A DNA stretch of 64,000 nt from Haematobia irritans (GCF_050003625.1 NC_134397.1:192903063-192967062), one strand, 5' to 3'. Positions 32,819 through 43,959 are shown, numbered from the stretch's first letter. The notes: generated by a model not told the origin, from the letters alone. Numbers and translations: made by a program.

Positions 32819-33953
32819 ACACTCAAAAAAAAAGTGAATCCTATATTTCACTAAAAGCCTATTTTATGTTATTTCAGTTATTAGAAATATTATGTGTGGA
32901 GAAAGTTTCCTTTACTCTAATAATAGTTTGCGTACGTTAGTTAAATGAACTAAAAACCCGGGAAAAAATTATACACAAATGAAGCAAAAAGATTTACTAA
33001 ATTCGTACTTTTCACAAAATAATTGATGATTTCTTAGAATTTGTAAATTTTACTACAAATGCTCCCACCTTGAACTTCGTACGGTACTAAAGGCATTCTT
33101 GCAATTTTTAACTACAATTCTGTCCTTCAAAGTACAAAATGTTCTTTCACACACAGAAAAAAAATATTTACGTGACATTAAAGATTAGGCAACCTCAATT
33201 TTAGGATGCGCAATTTAGACACTATTAGGGAAAAATGTCTTTAAAATAATGAAATTTTAATTAAAAGAAAGTTTATAATCCTTGCTTCAAATTTTTTTTT
33301 CATTAAATTTAGAACATACATTTTGAAAATTCCTTCCGTCCCTTCGTTAAAGTTGCATGTCTTTAAATTAAGGGAAAATTTCCTTAAAGTAAAGAAACAC
33401 ATTTTTGATTTAAAGAAATCTCCTTAAATTAACTGAAATATTGAATCTTTAGATTTAAGATAAAAACGCTTCAAATACAGGCTAAGATTTATTTTGAGGA
33501 TTTATCATCTTTGGTTTAAAGTTTTTTTGGAATTAAGAAAATATTTGTTACTTCGAAGTATCGGTCATATTTTGGATTCTTAAACTGGCATTTGTTTGTA
33601 CGTGAACAGCTTTAGTAATATACCGGAAAAATAGATAGGCAGATAGGTCGCAGAAAAATTTCCTTATTTTAAAGAACCCGCTTCTTTGGCTCGGAATCAA
33701 TACCAAAATCCTTAAAGGAAGGTCAAAATCTTTGGATCCAAGTAAACTATTTTTTGAGTGCAAGTGAAAAAAATAATTATTTCTAATAAATGTTCTTGAA
33801 ATTGTCGAAACATATTTACTTATTTTTGTTATATAGGCGTGCTGTCAGCGTTTATAATACTATTTAGTTAAAAATTTCTAAAAATAATCTAAATTTTCTA
33901 AAATTAACCAAAATTTTTCTTCCTGATGTGTTCACTGTTTTTTCAGTGTACGA
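32819..33953 (+). mobile_element. CACT-type MITE with nested MITE
   Basis: The left end ACTCAAAAAAAAAGTGAATCC and right end GTTCACTGTTTTTTCAGTGT match the 14872 copy. The interior is interrupted at about 33150-33762 by a minus-strand TTTACTTGGATCC-type MITE. Confidence 0.75.
33150..33762 (-). mobile_element. TTTACTTGGATCC-type MITE, full copy, nested
   Basis: Minus-strand ends are CACTCAAAAAATAGTTTACTT and ATATTTTTTTTCTGTGTG. The interior has GATTTTGGTATTGATTCCGA. It shows what a single complete copy looks like (about 610 bp), compared with the duplicated copy at 34736. Confidence 0.75.
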
Positions 33954-34011
33954 AAGTCAAAAACCTACTTAAGTCGCATTTCTACTTTTCTACTCCAATT
34001 TCTTTATGTTC

Positions 34012-34158
34012 ACCAAGGTGGTTGTAACACATCGAAGTATTGGTCACAGACCCCATACACAATATTCTCGGTTGTGACGAAATAACATACTGAGTTGATC
34101 TAGTTGATCCGTCCGTCTGTTGAAACCATGCTAACTTCGAACTAAATAAGATCTCGAT
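34012..34158 (-). repeat. Family A DINE-like 3' block fragment
   Basis: The minus strand shows TTAGCATGGTTTCAACAGACGG and a degraded TATTGTGTATGGGGTCTGTG. Only the 3' block is kept. Confidence 0.55.
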
Positions 34159-34545
34159 TTGATGAAGCTCCGTCAAGATCTCGTGTTTATCGATGGTATA
34201 GTGAATTCAACCGAAATCGTCGTTCACTCCAAGACGAATTTCGTGAAATTCGTCCAATATCAGCTGTTGTTCCGGAAATCGACTGATATTGCAAAATGAT
34301 CAACTGATACTGCAAGAAGCGCCATCGTGGTATTGCACGATCGTCATGTGACCTACGAGATTGGTGAGATTGAGACAACCATAGACAATAGAGGGACCAG
34401 CATACTTTCAATATTGCATGAACATTTGTATATCAAAAAAAAAAGTTTTCACGTTGGATCCCGCACAATTTGCCAATCGCTCAAAAAAGGATCGTGTCGA
34501 TTAGACCTTAATGGGAAATATTTTGAAAAACAATAAAGAGATTTT
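34159..34545 (+). pseudogene. Diverged mariner-like transposase remnant
   Basis: Segments in different frames read RVYRWYSEFNRNRRSLQDEF, HEHLYIKKK and, near 34455, TLDPAQFANRSKKDRVD, the last corresponding to the WIPHNL..AQ..RV.WC region that lies between the DNA-binding and catalytic domains of mariner. It is not Himar1. The catalytic half is missing. Confidence 0.55.
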
Positions 34546-34554
34546 CGATTATTA

Positions 34555-34735
34555 ATATTTGGTTTTGTTCTCTAAACCCGTAATATACAAGGTGACCTTC
34601 TTATAGCCCCTATATAAACTGACCCCACAGATTTGACTTCTGGGGCCTTCCGAAGAGCAAATTTCATTCGATTGAAATTTTGTGTGTGATGTTAGTATAT
34701 GCTCTCTAATAACAATGGTCCACTTCGGTCCCCAT
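34555..34735 (-). repeat. Family A central repeat fragment
   Basis: TATAGCCCCTATATAAACTG and GAAGAGCAAATTTCATTCGA are minus-strand family A unit phrases. The unit leads into the MITE at 34736. Confidence 0.65.
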
Positions 34736-35207
34736 ACACTCAAAAAAAAAATTTACTTGGATCCAAAGATTTTAAAATAAAGACATTTTTTAGCGATCTA
34801 TTTGTCTTTAAATCTAGGACCAATAAAATTAAAATTAGGATGCAGATCTCATTTATCAAATTTTCATTCTCTTTTCGCGGTTTATTAATAAAGGTACTCA
34901 CATACAAACAAATGTCAGTTTAAAAATCTAAATTATAACGGATACTTCAAAGTAAAAAATGTTTTCTTAATTCCAAAAAAAAAAAACTTTAAACCAAAGA
35001 CGCTAAATCTTCAAAATAAGTCTTAGCCTATATTTGAAGCATTTTTATCTTAAATCTAAAGTTCCAATATTTTAGTTAATTTAAGGACAATTTCTTTAAA
35101 TCAAAAATGTGTTTTTTTTTTACTTTAAGGAAAAGTAGCCTTAGTTCAAAGACACGCGCCATTAACGGAGGGACGCAAATTTACAAAATTCGTGTCCTAA
35201 ATTTAAT
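34638..35207 (+). repeat. Tandem duplication, first copy
   Basis: This 570-bp block (TTCTGGGGCCTTCCGAAGAG to GTCCTAAATTTAAT) recurs at 35227-35796, offset 589 bp, with only homopolymer length differences noticed. It spans the junction between a family A unit and a MITE. Confidence 0.9.
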
Positions 35208-35914
35208 ATAAATAAAATTAAAATAATTCTGGGGCCTTCCGAAGAGCAAATTTCATTCGATTGAAATTTTGTGTGTGATGTTAGTATATGCTCTCTAATA
35301 ACAATGGTCCACTTCGGTCCCCATACACTCAAAAAAAAAATTTACTTGGATCCAAAGATTTTAAAATAAAGACATTTTTTAGCGATCTATTTGTCTTTAA
35401 ATCTAGGACCAATAAAATTAAAATTAGGATGCAGATCTCATTTATCAAATTTTCATTCTCTTTTCGCGGTTTATTAATAAAGGTACTCACATACAAACAA
35501 ATGTCAGTTTAAAAATCTAAATTATAACGGATACTTCAAAGTAAAAAATGTTTTCTTAATTCCAAAAAAAAAAACTTTAAACCAAAGACGCTAAATCTTC
35601 AAAATAAGTCTTAGCCTATATTTGAAGCATTTTTATCTTAAATCTAAAGTTCCAATATTTTAGTTAATTTAAGGACAATTTCTTTAAATCAAAAATGTGT
35701 TTTTTTTTTTACTTTAAGGAAAAGTAGCCTTAGTTCAAAGACACGCGCCATTAACGGAGGGACGCAAATTTACAAAATTCGTGTCCTAAATTTAATGAAA
35801 AACATTTTTGAAGCAAAGATTATAAGCTTTATTTTAATTGAAATTTCATTATTTTAAAGAAATTTGTCCTTAATAATTCACATCCTATATTTGTTTATAC
35901 ACATTTTTTCCAGT
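34736..35914 (+). mobile_element. TTTACTTGGATCC-type MITE, partially duplicated
   Basis: It begins ACTCAAAAAAAAAATTTACT and ends ACACATTTTTTCCAGTGTA. The first copy stops at TTAAT 35207 and a full second copy continues to the right end at 35914. The single-copy form is at 33150-33762. Confidence 0.75.
35227..35796 (+). repeat. Tandem duplication, second copy
   Basis: Near-identical to 34638-35207; the 74-codon frame at 34699-34923 is repeated exactly at 35288-35512. The joint between copies is ATAAATAAAATTAAAATAA. Confidence 0.9.
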
Positions 35915-36024
35915 GTATAAACAAATATGGGCCCCATATAAACAAATCCCAAGATTTGACTTCCGGAGCCTCTTGAAAAAGTAAATTTCATCCCATTCGG
36001 TTGAATTTTTTGTATGTGATGTTA

Positions 36025-36896
36025 AAGGGTGGTTAAATTGTAAGGGCCGATGTTGAATGCGAACCACACCTAAACGACAAGTTTTTTTCCGAATTTTATT
36101 TGACATTTCGCTATTTCAGACTCACTCAAATTGAACCATGGGGAGATACACAATCCAACAACGTGTTAAATGGTTCCAAGAAATTGCAACAGTGGATGAT
36201 CAATTTTCGAAGAAAATCATCTTCAGTGATGAGGCACATTTTCACCTCAGTGGATTCGTCAATAAACAGAATTGCCGCATTTGGGCGAATGAGAATCCAA
36301 GAGTGATTGTCGAAAAACCAATGCACCCACAAAGAGTGACTGTTTGGTGCGGTTTATGGACATCATCGGGCCGTATTTTTTCCCAAATGAGGCCGATCAG
36401 GCAGTTACTGTGAATGGTGTTCGCTATCGTGAGATGATAACGAACTTTTTATGGCCCGAATTGGAAGATATGGATGTGGACGATATGTGGTTTCAACAGG
36501 ACGGTGCCACTTGCCACACAGCTAACGAAACAATGGCTCTTTTGCGCAACAAATTCAATGGCCGTGTTATCTCACGTAATGGCGATGTCAATTGGCCGCC
36601 AAGATCATGTGATTTGACACCGTTGGACTTTTTTCTTTGGGGTTATTTGAAAGAAAAGGTGTACGTCGATAAGCCAGCAAAACTTCAAGAGCTAAAGGAT
36701 GAGATAATTCGGCACATTAACGGCATAGAACCTCAATTATGCCACCGAGGTCGCGGCGCCCATTTGGCTGATATTTTGTTCCATACATAATTGAGTAATA
36801 CCAATATATCATAATAAAATAAAATTACAATAATTTCCTAAATAGTTTGTGTTTTATTCAAAATCAACATCGGCCCTTGAAATTTTAACCACCCTT
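36025..36896 (+). mobile_element. DD41D (rosa-like) Tc1/mariner element, internally deleted
   Basis: Inverted ends AAGGGTGGTTAAATTGTAAG and its complement ending CCACCCTT share about 30 bp including GGGCCGATGTTGA. TA dinucleotides flank both ends (36023-36024, 36897-36898) and the interrupted family A unit is restored across them. The element is 872 bp. Confidence 0.9.
36138..36789 (+). pseudogene. DD41D transposase, DNA-binding domain deleted, frameshifted
   Basis: The frame opens MGRYTIQQRVKWFQ and then jumps to DDQFSKKIIFSDEAHFHLSG, so nearly all of the N-terminal DNA-binding region is missing. The catalytic triad remains: Asp in FSDEAHF, Asp in WFQQDGATCHTA, and Asp in CDLTPLDFF. Counting residues, 41 lie between the second and third Asp, which defines the DD41D (rosa) type. 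A frameshift near 36400 separates the first and second catalytic blocks. It cannot encode a working transposase. Confidence 0.9.
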
Positions 36897-36990
36897 TATA
36901 TGCCCCCTAATAACCACATCGGTTCATAATTATAAATAGCCCCATTTAAACCGGCCCAAATTGATAATTGTATATTATGAAGTGAACACC

Positions 36991-38071
36991 ACCCAAATAT
37001 CGTCAAAATGTAGGCGACCGTGATTTCAATAAGTTTCATTGTAAATGCTTATTTAATTTTTTTGTATTTATATCAATTTATACTATATTCTTATATACAG
37101 TATTAAATCACCATCCCTTTGCAAGGCTTAAAAACTCTATTTCCGATACTTCTAAACAGAAACAATTCAATAATACAAATTTCCCATCTACTGCAACCAA
37201 TAATACAATCCACATTATAGTAAACATCAAATATCCGCACCTATGTGCAGATAGTTTATGATGTATGCTATCTATTTAAATAATACACCGGAAAGTATGG
37301 AAGAACATTGAAAAAAAAAACAAGCAAAGCTTTTTTTTTGTAATTGCAAAAAGTTAACACAAAGAATTCATGCATCAATAAAAGTTTATATATTACCATG
37401 AATGTTAATGTATGTGTGCGTGCAATATGTCTGGGTTATAACAAAACTAAATACAAGGCTAGCAAGAGCAGAGAGAGAGAGAGAGAGAGCGAGAGGAAAA
37501 GGGAAAGTATTTTGAATCCTTTTGTGAACATTATCAACCATTTTCACACCCTCGCTGACAACTCAGGTGTATTGTAAATGTGGCGGGCGTTGATGTTTAC
37601 ATTCATATGATAATAGTGGAGAATACAGAAACATGTTCAAGTGCGTGTTTGTTAAGATTACAAGAGCGGCGAGAGAGAGGCCTATGCGAGAAAAGAATAC
37701 CACTTAATACATAGTTATATATATTATGTCATATGTCAAGGGCTTAAATACAATCACTTCTATAAAATAGAGGCGAATTGGATAAATGTTTGCCATTTCT
37801 ATAGGTTATTTGCGATTATTGTGAATAAGTTTAGTTAGCATATACGCAAAAACGGTATTATTAAAATGTTATGGGGCTATAAAAACGTCTACGAAACTAA
37901 TAAATATAAGCTTTATTTGCCAAACATTTTTTTTAGACAAGCTAAAGAAAATTTTAGATACTTCAAACTTTAATACTGGCATTCACTCAATTATATTTTA
38001 TTCTATATACAGGAAGACTGAAATATAATGTAACAAAGTAGAGGACAGTATTTCTTTCTTTTTAATTTTAC
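36991..38071. other. Non-repetitive stretch with (GA)n, no gene recognised
   Basis: A GA microsatellite lies at about 37466-37492. No recognised gene or mobile element was found. Confidence 0.45.
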
Positions 38072-38392
38072 ACAAAAACAGTGAACTCACCAGCAAGAAA
38101 TATTTTGGTTAATTTTAGTAAATTTAGATTATTTTTAGAAAATTTTAACTAAACAGTATTACAAACGCTGGCATGACACAGATATCACAAAAATAAGTAA
38201 ATATTTTTCGAAAAATTTAAGAAAATTTTTTAGACATAATTAATTTTTTTTTTTCAATTGGTAAAGATTGTTCATGAAACTAACGTACACAAAAAATTTT
38301 TAGAGTAAAGGAAACTTTCTCCAAACATAATAATTCCATGAACTAAACAAAAGTTAAATTGGCTTTAGTGAAATAGAGGGTTCACATTATAA
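38072..38392 (-). mobile_element. CACT-type MITE, shortened copy
   Basis: ACACAAAAACAGTGAACTCACC at the left and TAGTGAAATAGAGGGTTCAC at the right are its ends; about 190 bp of the interior is missing compared with 14872-15393. Confidence 0.7.
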
Positions 38393-38499
38393 AAAAATGA
38401 TTTGTCACTTTTTTTAATAAAATTTTAGTTTGGTTTTGAAATTGTGAGAAATTCGAAATACATTACTTTTATTTAAATTGTAGAAAATACCTACAGTTT

Positions 38500-38916
38500 A
38501 CATTTCCCAGTAAAAACATTTTCATTTTCTTCAAGTGCTTTAAAAACGTGCTAACGCCAACTTAAATTTCCAAATTCAGACTCGACTTCAAGTAGAAATT
38601 ATTGAATGTATACGTTTTTAAAATAAAGTGTTGAAAAACATCTTCTATTTTTGAACGCTATTTTGGTTTGTGGTTAAGATGAAAAAACTCCTCACATTTA
38701 AAGACTATTTCATTAATTCTTCCTTCTTTCATGAAAACATACCCATTTTTAAGTTGAGTCACTTAATTATAAGGACAAAACGACTTTATCGTCTTTTGGA
38801 CAAGGAAAACAGTTTATATAAGAGAAATTCACAAATGCTATTATAACCAAAATTCGCGTTCGTATTTTAAGGAGATAAAATCTTTGGCCTCACGACAATA
38901 TTTTTTCAGTGCACAA
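38500..38916 (+). mobile_element. Family E MITE copy
   Basis: CAAATTCAGACTCGACTTCAAG, TTTAAAGACTATTTCATTAATT and CTCACGACAATATTTTTTCAG match the copies at 17640 and 21311/22863. It is the only copy here without a large insertion. Confidence 0.65.
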
Positions 38917-39404
38917 AGCAATTCACATCTACTATTTTAATTTAGTAATATCGCAATAACTTTAGAATATTATAATAACATAAAAAGGATAAACGAGTCA
39001 AATGCTAATATTCCCAATAATTTACTGACAGTTTATCTAACAAATTTGTATGGTAATAGTAGATTTAAAGTTTACGATAACTTTTATGAATATGATGAAA
39101 AAACTTTACAACAAGGTGTATTTGCTACAAAAATGCCCGCATAATGGCTGGAATCATTATTAATGTTTCAACTGAGCTTTGAAATATGTGGAAACCCTTA
39201 TTCTTGCAGCAAGGCTGAGATAAAAACGCCGTTTTATCCATATTTCAATAGAAACATGTCGAAAATAAAAAAAGCCAAAAATAGCTAAAAGGGTTATGAA
39301 AAAAAGCCAGAAAAAAAGCTAAAAGCTAAATGCATTGTTTTCCCGCTAAACGTCTTCAAAAAAAGCCAAATCTAGCGGGAAAAAAGCTAAATTGGCAACG
39401 CTGG
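38917..39404. other. AT-rich stretch ending in hAT-like terminus
   Basis: 39280-39403 is rich in AAAAAGCTAAA and CCGCTAAA phrases and ends AAATTGGCAACGCTG, resembling a hAT-type end; the matching left end was not found. Confidence 0.4.
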
Positions 39405-40179
39405 GGCTATATATAATTATGGACCGATTACGACCAATTTCTGCATGGGTATTTGAGGCCATATATTAACACCACGTAATAAATATCGACTGAATCAGAT
39501 GAACTTTGGTCTTCCAAGAGGCTCCGGACGTCAAATCTGGTGATCGGTTTATATGGGGGCTATATATAATTATGCACCGATGTGGGCCAATTTTTGCATG
39601 GTCATTAGAGTCCACATACTAACACCATGTTCCAAATTTCAGCCGGATCGGATGAAATTTGCTTCTCTTAGAGGCTCCGCAAGTCAAATCGGGGGATCGG
39701 TTTATATGGGGGCTATATATAATTATTGACCTATGTGGACCAATTTTTGCATAGATGTTAGAGACCATATACTAACACCATGTACCAAATTTCAGCCGGA
39801 TCGGATGAAATATGCTTCTCTTAGAGGCTCCGAAAGCCAAATCGGGGGATCGGTTTATATGGGGGCTATATATAATTATGGACCGATGTGGACCAATTTT
39901 TGCATGGTTGTTAGAGACCATATACCAACACCATGTACCAAATTTCAGCCGGATCGGAGGAATTTTGCTTCTCTTAGAGGGTCTGCAAGCCAAGTTTCAA
40001 GTCGATAGCTTGTTTCGTTCAGAAGTTAGCGTGATTTCAACAGACGGACGGACGGACGGACATGCTCAGACCTACTCAGAATTTCACCACGACCTAGAAT
40101 ATATATATACTTTATGGGGTCTTAGAGCAATATTTCGATGTGTTACAAACGGAATGACAAAGTTAATATACCCCCATCC
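39405..40179 (+). mobile_element. Family A DINE-like element, 3' portion
   Basis: 153-bp units (GGTTTATATGGGGG at 39699 and 39852, 153 bp apart) are followed by GACGGACGGACGGACATGC and the 3' block. The last hairpin is split: CCCCCATCC at 40171-40179 and TATGGTGGAGGGTATA at 41461. Confidence 0.8.
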
Positions 40180-40181
40180 TA

Positions 40182-41460
40182 AAGGGTGATACGGTCATAA
40201 TTTGGTCAAGGGAAAACGCGTGTAAATCGGTGAAATCGTTTATTTAAAAAAACAAATTAAATTTCTTTTTCCAGTTCAATTAGTATAAAATTCAGGAAAA
40301 ATATTCAGTTAGGCTTTCGCTTTTCCAAATCCGAATTGCCGGGCCTCACGCTTAACACCTGCCATCAGATTTTGGACAGCCACCTTGTCCACCTTCTTCG
40401 CCGCAGAAAGCCAGTTTGCCTTGAACTGCTGCTCGTCCTTAGCAGGTTCCGCTTGACAATAGTCCAGTATTTCTCAATTGGGCGGAACTCTGGCGTGTTG
40501 GGAGGGTTCTTGTCCTTGGGAACCACCTGCACGTTGTTGGCGGCGTACCACTCCATGACTTTTTTACCGTAATGGCAATATGCCAAATCCGGCCAAAACA
40601 GTACGGAACAACCGTGTTTCTTCAGGAAAGGCAGCAGACGTTTATTCAAACACTCTTTCACGTAAATTTCTTGGTTGACAGTCCCGGAAGCTATGAAAAT
40701 GTTGCTTTTCAAGCCACAGGTACAGATGGCTTGCCAAACCAGATATTTCTTTGCGAACTTTGACAGTTTTATGTGCTTGAAAATATCTGCTACCTTTCCC
40801 CTTCCTTTTGCCGTATAAAACTCCTGTCCCGGAAGCTGCTTGTAGAAGGCTTTGACGTAGGTTTCGTCGTCCATTACCACGCAGTCAAACTTCGTCAGCA
40901 TCGTCGTGTACAGCCTCCGGGATCGCGCTTTGGCCGTCGTATTTTGTTTATCATCGCGATTTGGAGTCACTACCTTCTTGTAAGTCGATAGTCCGGCTCG
41001 GTTTTTGGCTCGATGCACGGTTGTAGACGATACACCCAGCTTATTTGCGGCATCTCGGAGAGAGAGGTTAGGGTTTCGCTTGAAACTACCGGCAACTCTC
41101 TTTGTCGTCTCAGCGGCTTCCGGATTTCTATTTCCCCCCGATCCAGACTTCCTGGTTGTCGACAAACGTTCCCCAAACACTTTAATTACATTTGTAACGG
41201 TTGATTTGGCAACTTTTAGCGATTTTGCCAGCTTTGCGTGCGAGTAGCTCGGTTTTTTGCGATGCGTGAGCAAAATTTTGATACACTGCTCTTCTAGCTT
41301 GGACGGCATTTTGACAACTGAAGAGTGAATTCCAAAATCAAAATAGAAGCAACATTCTACACACACACCTTCAAAGTGAGGGGTGTTCAGGGTTTTTTAA
41401 TGCAAAATTGAAAGAAATACGTCATGTTTATATTGACCAAATTTTGACCGCATCACCCTT
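40182..41460 (-). mobile_element. ITmD37E-type Tc1/mariner element, near complete
   Basis: Inverted ends AAGGGTGATACGGTCATAATT and, on the other strand at 41460, AAGGGTGATGCGGTCAAAATT are about 28 bp long. TA flanks both sides (40180-40181 and 41461-41462), and removing the element restores the family A terminal hairpin. The 1279-bp length is that of a full element. Confidence 0.92.
40309..41309 (-). pseudogene. DD37E transposase, one frameshift
   Basis: The start is taken at 41309 (MPSKLEEQ), the family-typical start, although the frame is open upstream to 41366. Residues about 20-110 form the N-terminal helix-turn-helix DNA-binding region (SHAKLAKSLKVAKSTVTNVI). The triad is Asp in VVMDDETY (about 148), Asp241 in FWPDLAYCHYG and Glu279 in PIEKYW, with 37 residues between the last two, defining the DD37E (ITmD37E) group known from mosquitoes and other insects. 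After about residue 290 a one-base loss shifts the frame, giving a stop at 40365; the proper C-terminus (KKVDKVAVQNLMAG...FGFGKAKA) continues in the next frame to TAA at 40309. The neighbouring DINE-like element is its insertion site. Confidence 0.92.
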
Positions 41461-41476
41461 TATGGTGGAGGGTATA

Positions 41477-41905
41477 ATAAAAATGCTTCAAATGTAGGCT
41501 AAGACTTATTTTTAGAATTTGCATCTTTGGTTTAAAGCTTTATTAATATACTGCGAAAAGAGAATGAAAATGTAATAAATTAGATCTGTATCCTAATTTT
41601 AATTTTATTGATCCTAGATTTAAATACAGATAGATTGCTAAAAAATGTCCGAATCAATACCAAAATCCTTAAGAGAAGGTCAAAATCTTTGGATCCAAAT
41701 AAACTTTTTTAGTGTAGGATACAGATTTCATTTATTGAAATTTCTTTCACGTTTTGCACTGTAAGTATAAAAATTCAACACATATAATTTTAAAGTAGGG
41801 ATACGAATTTCTTGCCCTAAATTTAAAGGAAACTCTTTTAAAGCAAAGATTATGAACTTTTTATTTATTAAAATTTCCTTAGCTTAAAGAAATTTGTCCT
41901 GTGTA
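41477..41905 (-). mobile_element. TTTACTTGGATCC-type MITE fragments
   Basis: AATGTAGGCTAAGACTTATTTT, TTTAGTGTAGGATACAGATTTC and GGTCAAAATCTTTGGATCC are MITE phrases in rearranged order; this is a mosaic of at least two fragments. Confidence 0.55.
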
Positions 41906-41907
41906 TA

Positions 41908-41985
41908 TATTTCGGTCGAAGCTGGAATTGAACCCATGACCTTTTGTATTCAAGACGGACATGCTAATCATTGCGTCACGATGAC
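41908..41985 (-). repeat. tRNA-like SINE head
   Basis: On the minus strand it reads GTGACGCAATGATTAGCATG then CATGGGTTCAATTCCAGC, matching pol III A and B box positions. It is related to but not the same as the SINE at 9991. The SINE body is not present. Confidence 0.6.
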
Positions 41986-42152
41986 TACCTTATAAAACAT
42001 AATTCATTTTATTTTCACTAAAAGAATTAACTAATTAAGTATGTACACGCTTCCAAAGCGGAATAATATTACAAAATAAAGTATATATATTGTATTACAA
42101 GAGAACATAGCTACGTGATGTCACATTTTTAAATATTACAAATAATTCTTCC

Positions 42153-42471
42153 TACAAAACATACCATTTATTGTGATCATATACATATTCATCCTTTCGG
42201 TAATTTCAATATACTTTCGCAAACACTGTAACATTTCTTGGGCAATTTCATAATTGTTGTGATGGAAAAATTGATGCTCTTCACGACGAAATGCCAAAAG
42301 AATGTGTTCAATATCCTTAAGGCATCCTCCTCGATATTGACTCATTTCAAAAACGACGCCAATCAATGTCAATTGGACACTATCAAATTGTGTTTTCATA
42401 AACCGAACAATTGTTGATAGCTTTTCAAATTGTTGATAGTCGCCAAAACACAAAAGCCACAATGACACTAA
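42153..42471 (-). CDS. Possible internal exon, unknown protein
   Basis: A 106-codon open stretch between a plausible acceptor (…TTTGTTAG or TTTGTTAGTTAG just above 42471) and a plausible donor (AATG|GTATGT near 42153) is free of the repeat families seen around it. The conceptual peptide includes LWLLCFGDYQQFEKLST, VVFEMSQYRGGCLKDIEH, FRREEHQFFHHNNYEIAQ and LRKYIEITERMN, with a balanced, helix-like composition. Spacing of helices and the C-terminal LRKYIEITERM vaguely recall insect odorant receptors, but no diagnostic motif is present, so I do not assign it. No ATG start exists in frame at the left, so if real it is an internal exon. It may also be a chance frame. Confidence 0.3.
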
Positions 42472-42474
42472 CTA

Positions 42475-43256
42475 ACAAAGACACTCTTCTTATCCTTTAG
42501 CAGGATATAATTCTCGTAGACAAAATAATAAAATTATATGTACACAATGTTCAAAACTAAACTGAACGTAAAATTGAAAGGATTTTTATTGTGAGAAATA
42601 TACTTCCGGTATAGAATTGTGGGATTTCCATCGTCAAGAGTCCATCTATGCAAATAGGTTTATATGGCTGCCAAATGCTTATTTTTCCACAATGAAAAAT
42701 AATGACAAAATGATACGAAAGTATATTGCGGTTTTATTTGTTATTAATATTTCATTGGCAAATTCATGGACATGAGAAAGCTCCATGCTGATATTGATTT
42801 TTGTCCAATAGGAATAGGAAACAAATTCAGGTTTATAACAATTATGAAACGCTTATCTCCAACAGGATAGATAGATACCATAAATAATGGTCAAATGCAG
42901 GGAAATTTAGAAGTCTCCCGTCTAAAACACACCTAGCGAAGACAGGAAAATTTAGAAGACCACTCTCCAAATAAAAAATTAATTAAAAACAACAAAAAAT
43001 ACTTGATGACGAGTTTCAGGCATTGGTATCAGAGTGATCAAAACCGGAGGACCGTTTTATCTTTTTGTACCGATCATCGGTTTTGTTAATATTCCCATTT
43101 ATTAGTTAGGACTGTTTATTATATTATGTTGACTTCTTTTAGATGATGCAAAAATTAATAAAAACTTTTTAATTTCTGGATAATTGCATCTTCCCTATTT
43201 GTTTCTCACTTCCACATAATTTATTTAGCTCTCACAACTTTCTCTTCTCTACACCA
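42475..43256. other. Non-repetitive stretch, no gene recognised
   Basis: Nothing recognised. If the exon at 42153-42471 is real, its preceding intron would begin here on the minus strand. Confidence 0.4.
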
Positions 43257-43321
43257 AGAGAAGGAATATGATCACCTCGAACATGTTTTAAGAGCAAAAT
43301 GTTATTTTTGGGTGGTGACCA
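43257..43321 (+). repeat. Single arm of the foldback MITE
   Basis: AAGGAATATGATCACCTCGAAC, AAGAGCAAAATGTTATTTTT and GGTGGTGACC match the arm at 18069-18138 (reverse). The other arm is absent; family A sequence follows directly. Confidence 0.7.
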
Positions 43322-43560
43322 GAATTGAAATATGGGACTCGCTTTATATGGGGACTATATACAATTATGAAGGTCGATTAAATACGTATATATTCAGTTC
43401 TTGACCGGTATATATAGGGAAGAAATAATTACGAACCGATATGAACTTTTGTGCGGTAATTGTAGAGCCAGAATTGAAATATGGGGGTCGCTTTATATGG
43501 AGGCTATATATAATTATGAACACGGGTCTATCAAAAATGGCAGATTTTTTACTGTGTGGT
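43322..43560 (+). mobile_element. Family A DINE-like fragment
   Basis: GAATTGAAATATGGGGGTCG occurs twice (43324 with a variation, 43470), as in the 5' units of intact family A copies. Confidence 0.65.
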
Positions 43561-43631
43561 ACATTGGTAGAATTTTTGATGCTTTGGAACATTTTGCAAA
43601 ATATTCCTCTCCAACTATGAAATGCTTCATA

Positions 43632-43935
43632 AATTTTCTATAGAAATAACATTTTGACAAAAAATTCTACAGAAATAAAATTCTGACAAAATTTTCTATA
43701 GAAATAAAATTTTTACAAAATTTTCTATAGAAATAAAATTTTGTATAGAAATTATATTTTGACAAAATTTCCTACAGACATAAAATTTTGTCTTTAGTCC
43801 AACTATGAAATGCTTCATAAATTTTCTATAGAAATAACATTCTGACAAAATTTTCTATAGAAATAAAATTTTGACAAAATTTTCTATAGAAATAAAATTT
43901 TGACAAAATTTTCTATGGCAATAAAATTTTGGTAG
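43632..43935 (+). repeat. ~29-bp repeat array
   Basis: About nine units of GACAAAATTTTCTATAGAAA plus AATAAAATTTT, with the ~22-bp phrase CAACTATGAAATGCTTCATA duplicated at 43612 and 43800. It leads into family A units. Confidence 0.8.
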
Positions 43936-43959
43936 ATTATTTTTGGCTCGAGTGGCAAT

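Larger units (their letters stand above)
35915..36990 (-). mobile_element. Family A fragment split by DD41D transposon
   Basis: Minus-strand unit phrases occur at 35925-36020 and resume at 36899 (TATGCCCCCTAATAACCACA, TAAATAGCCCCATTTAAACC). The transposon at 36025-36896 separates them. Confidence 0.65.

Noticed and set aside
37466..37492. GA repeat as a GAGA-factor regulatory element
   Set aside because: A simple microsatellite with no gene nearby; function cannot be supported.
41013..41247. Plus-strand frames across the DD37E transposase
   Set aside because: They are antisense shadows of the transposase gene.
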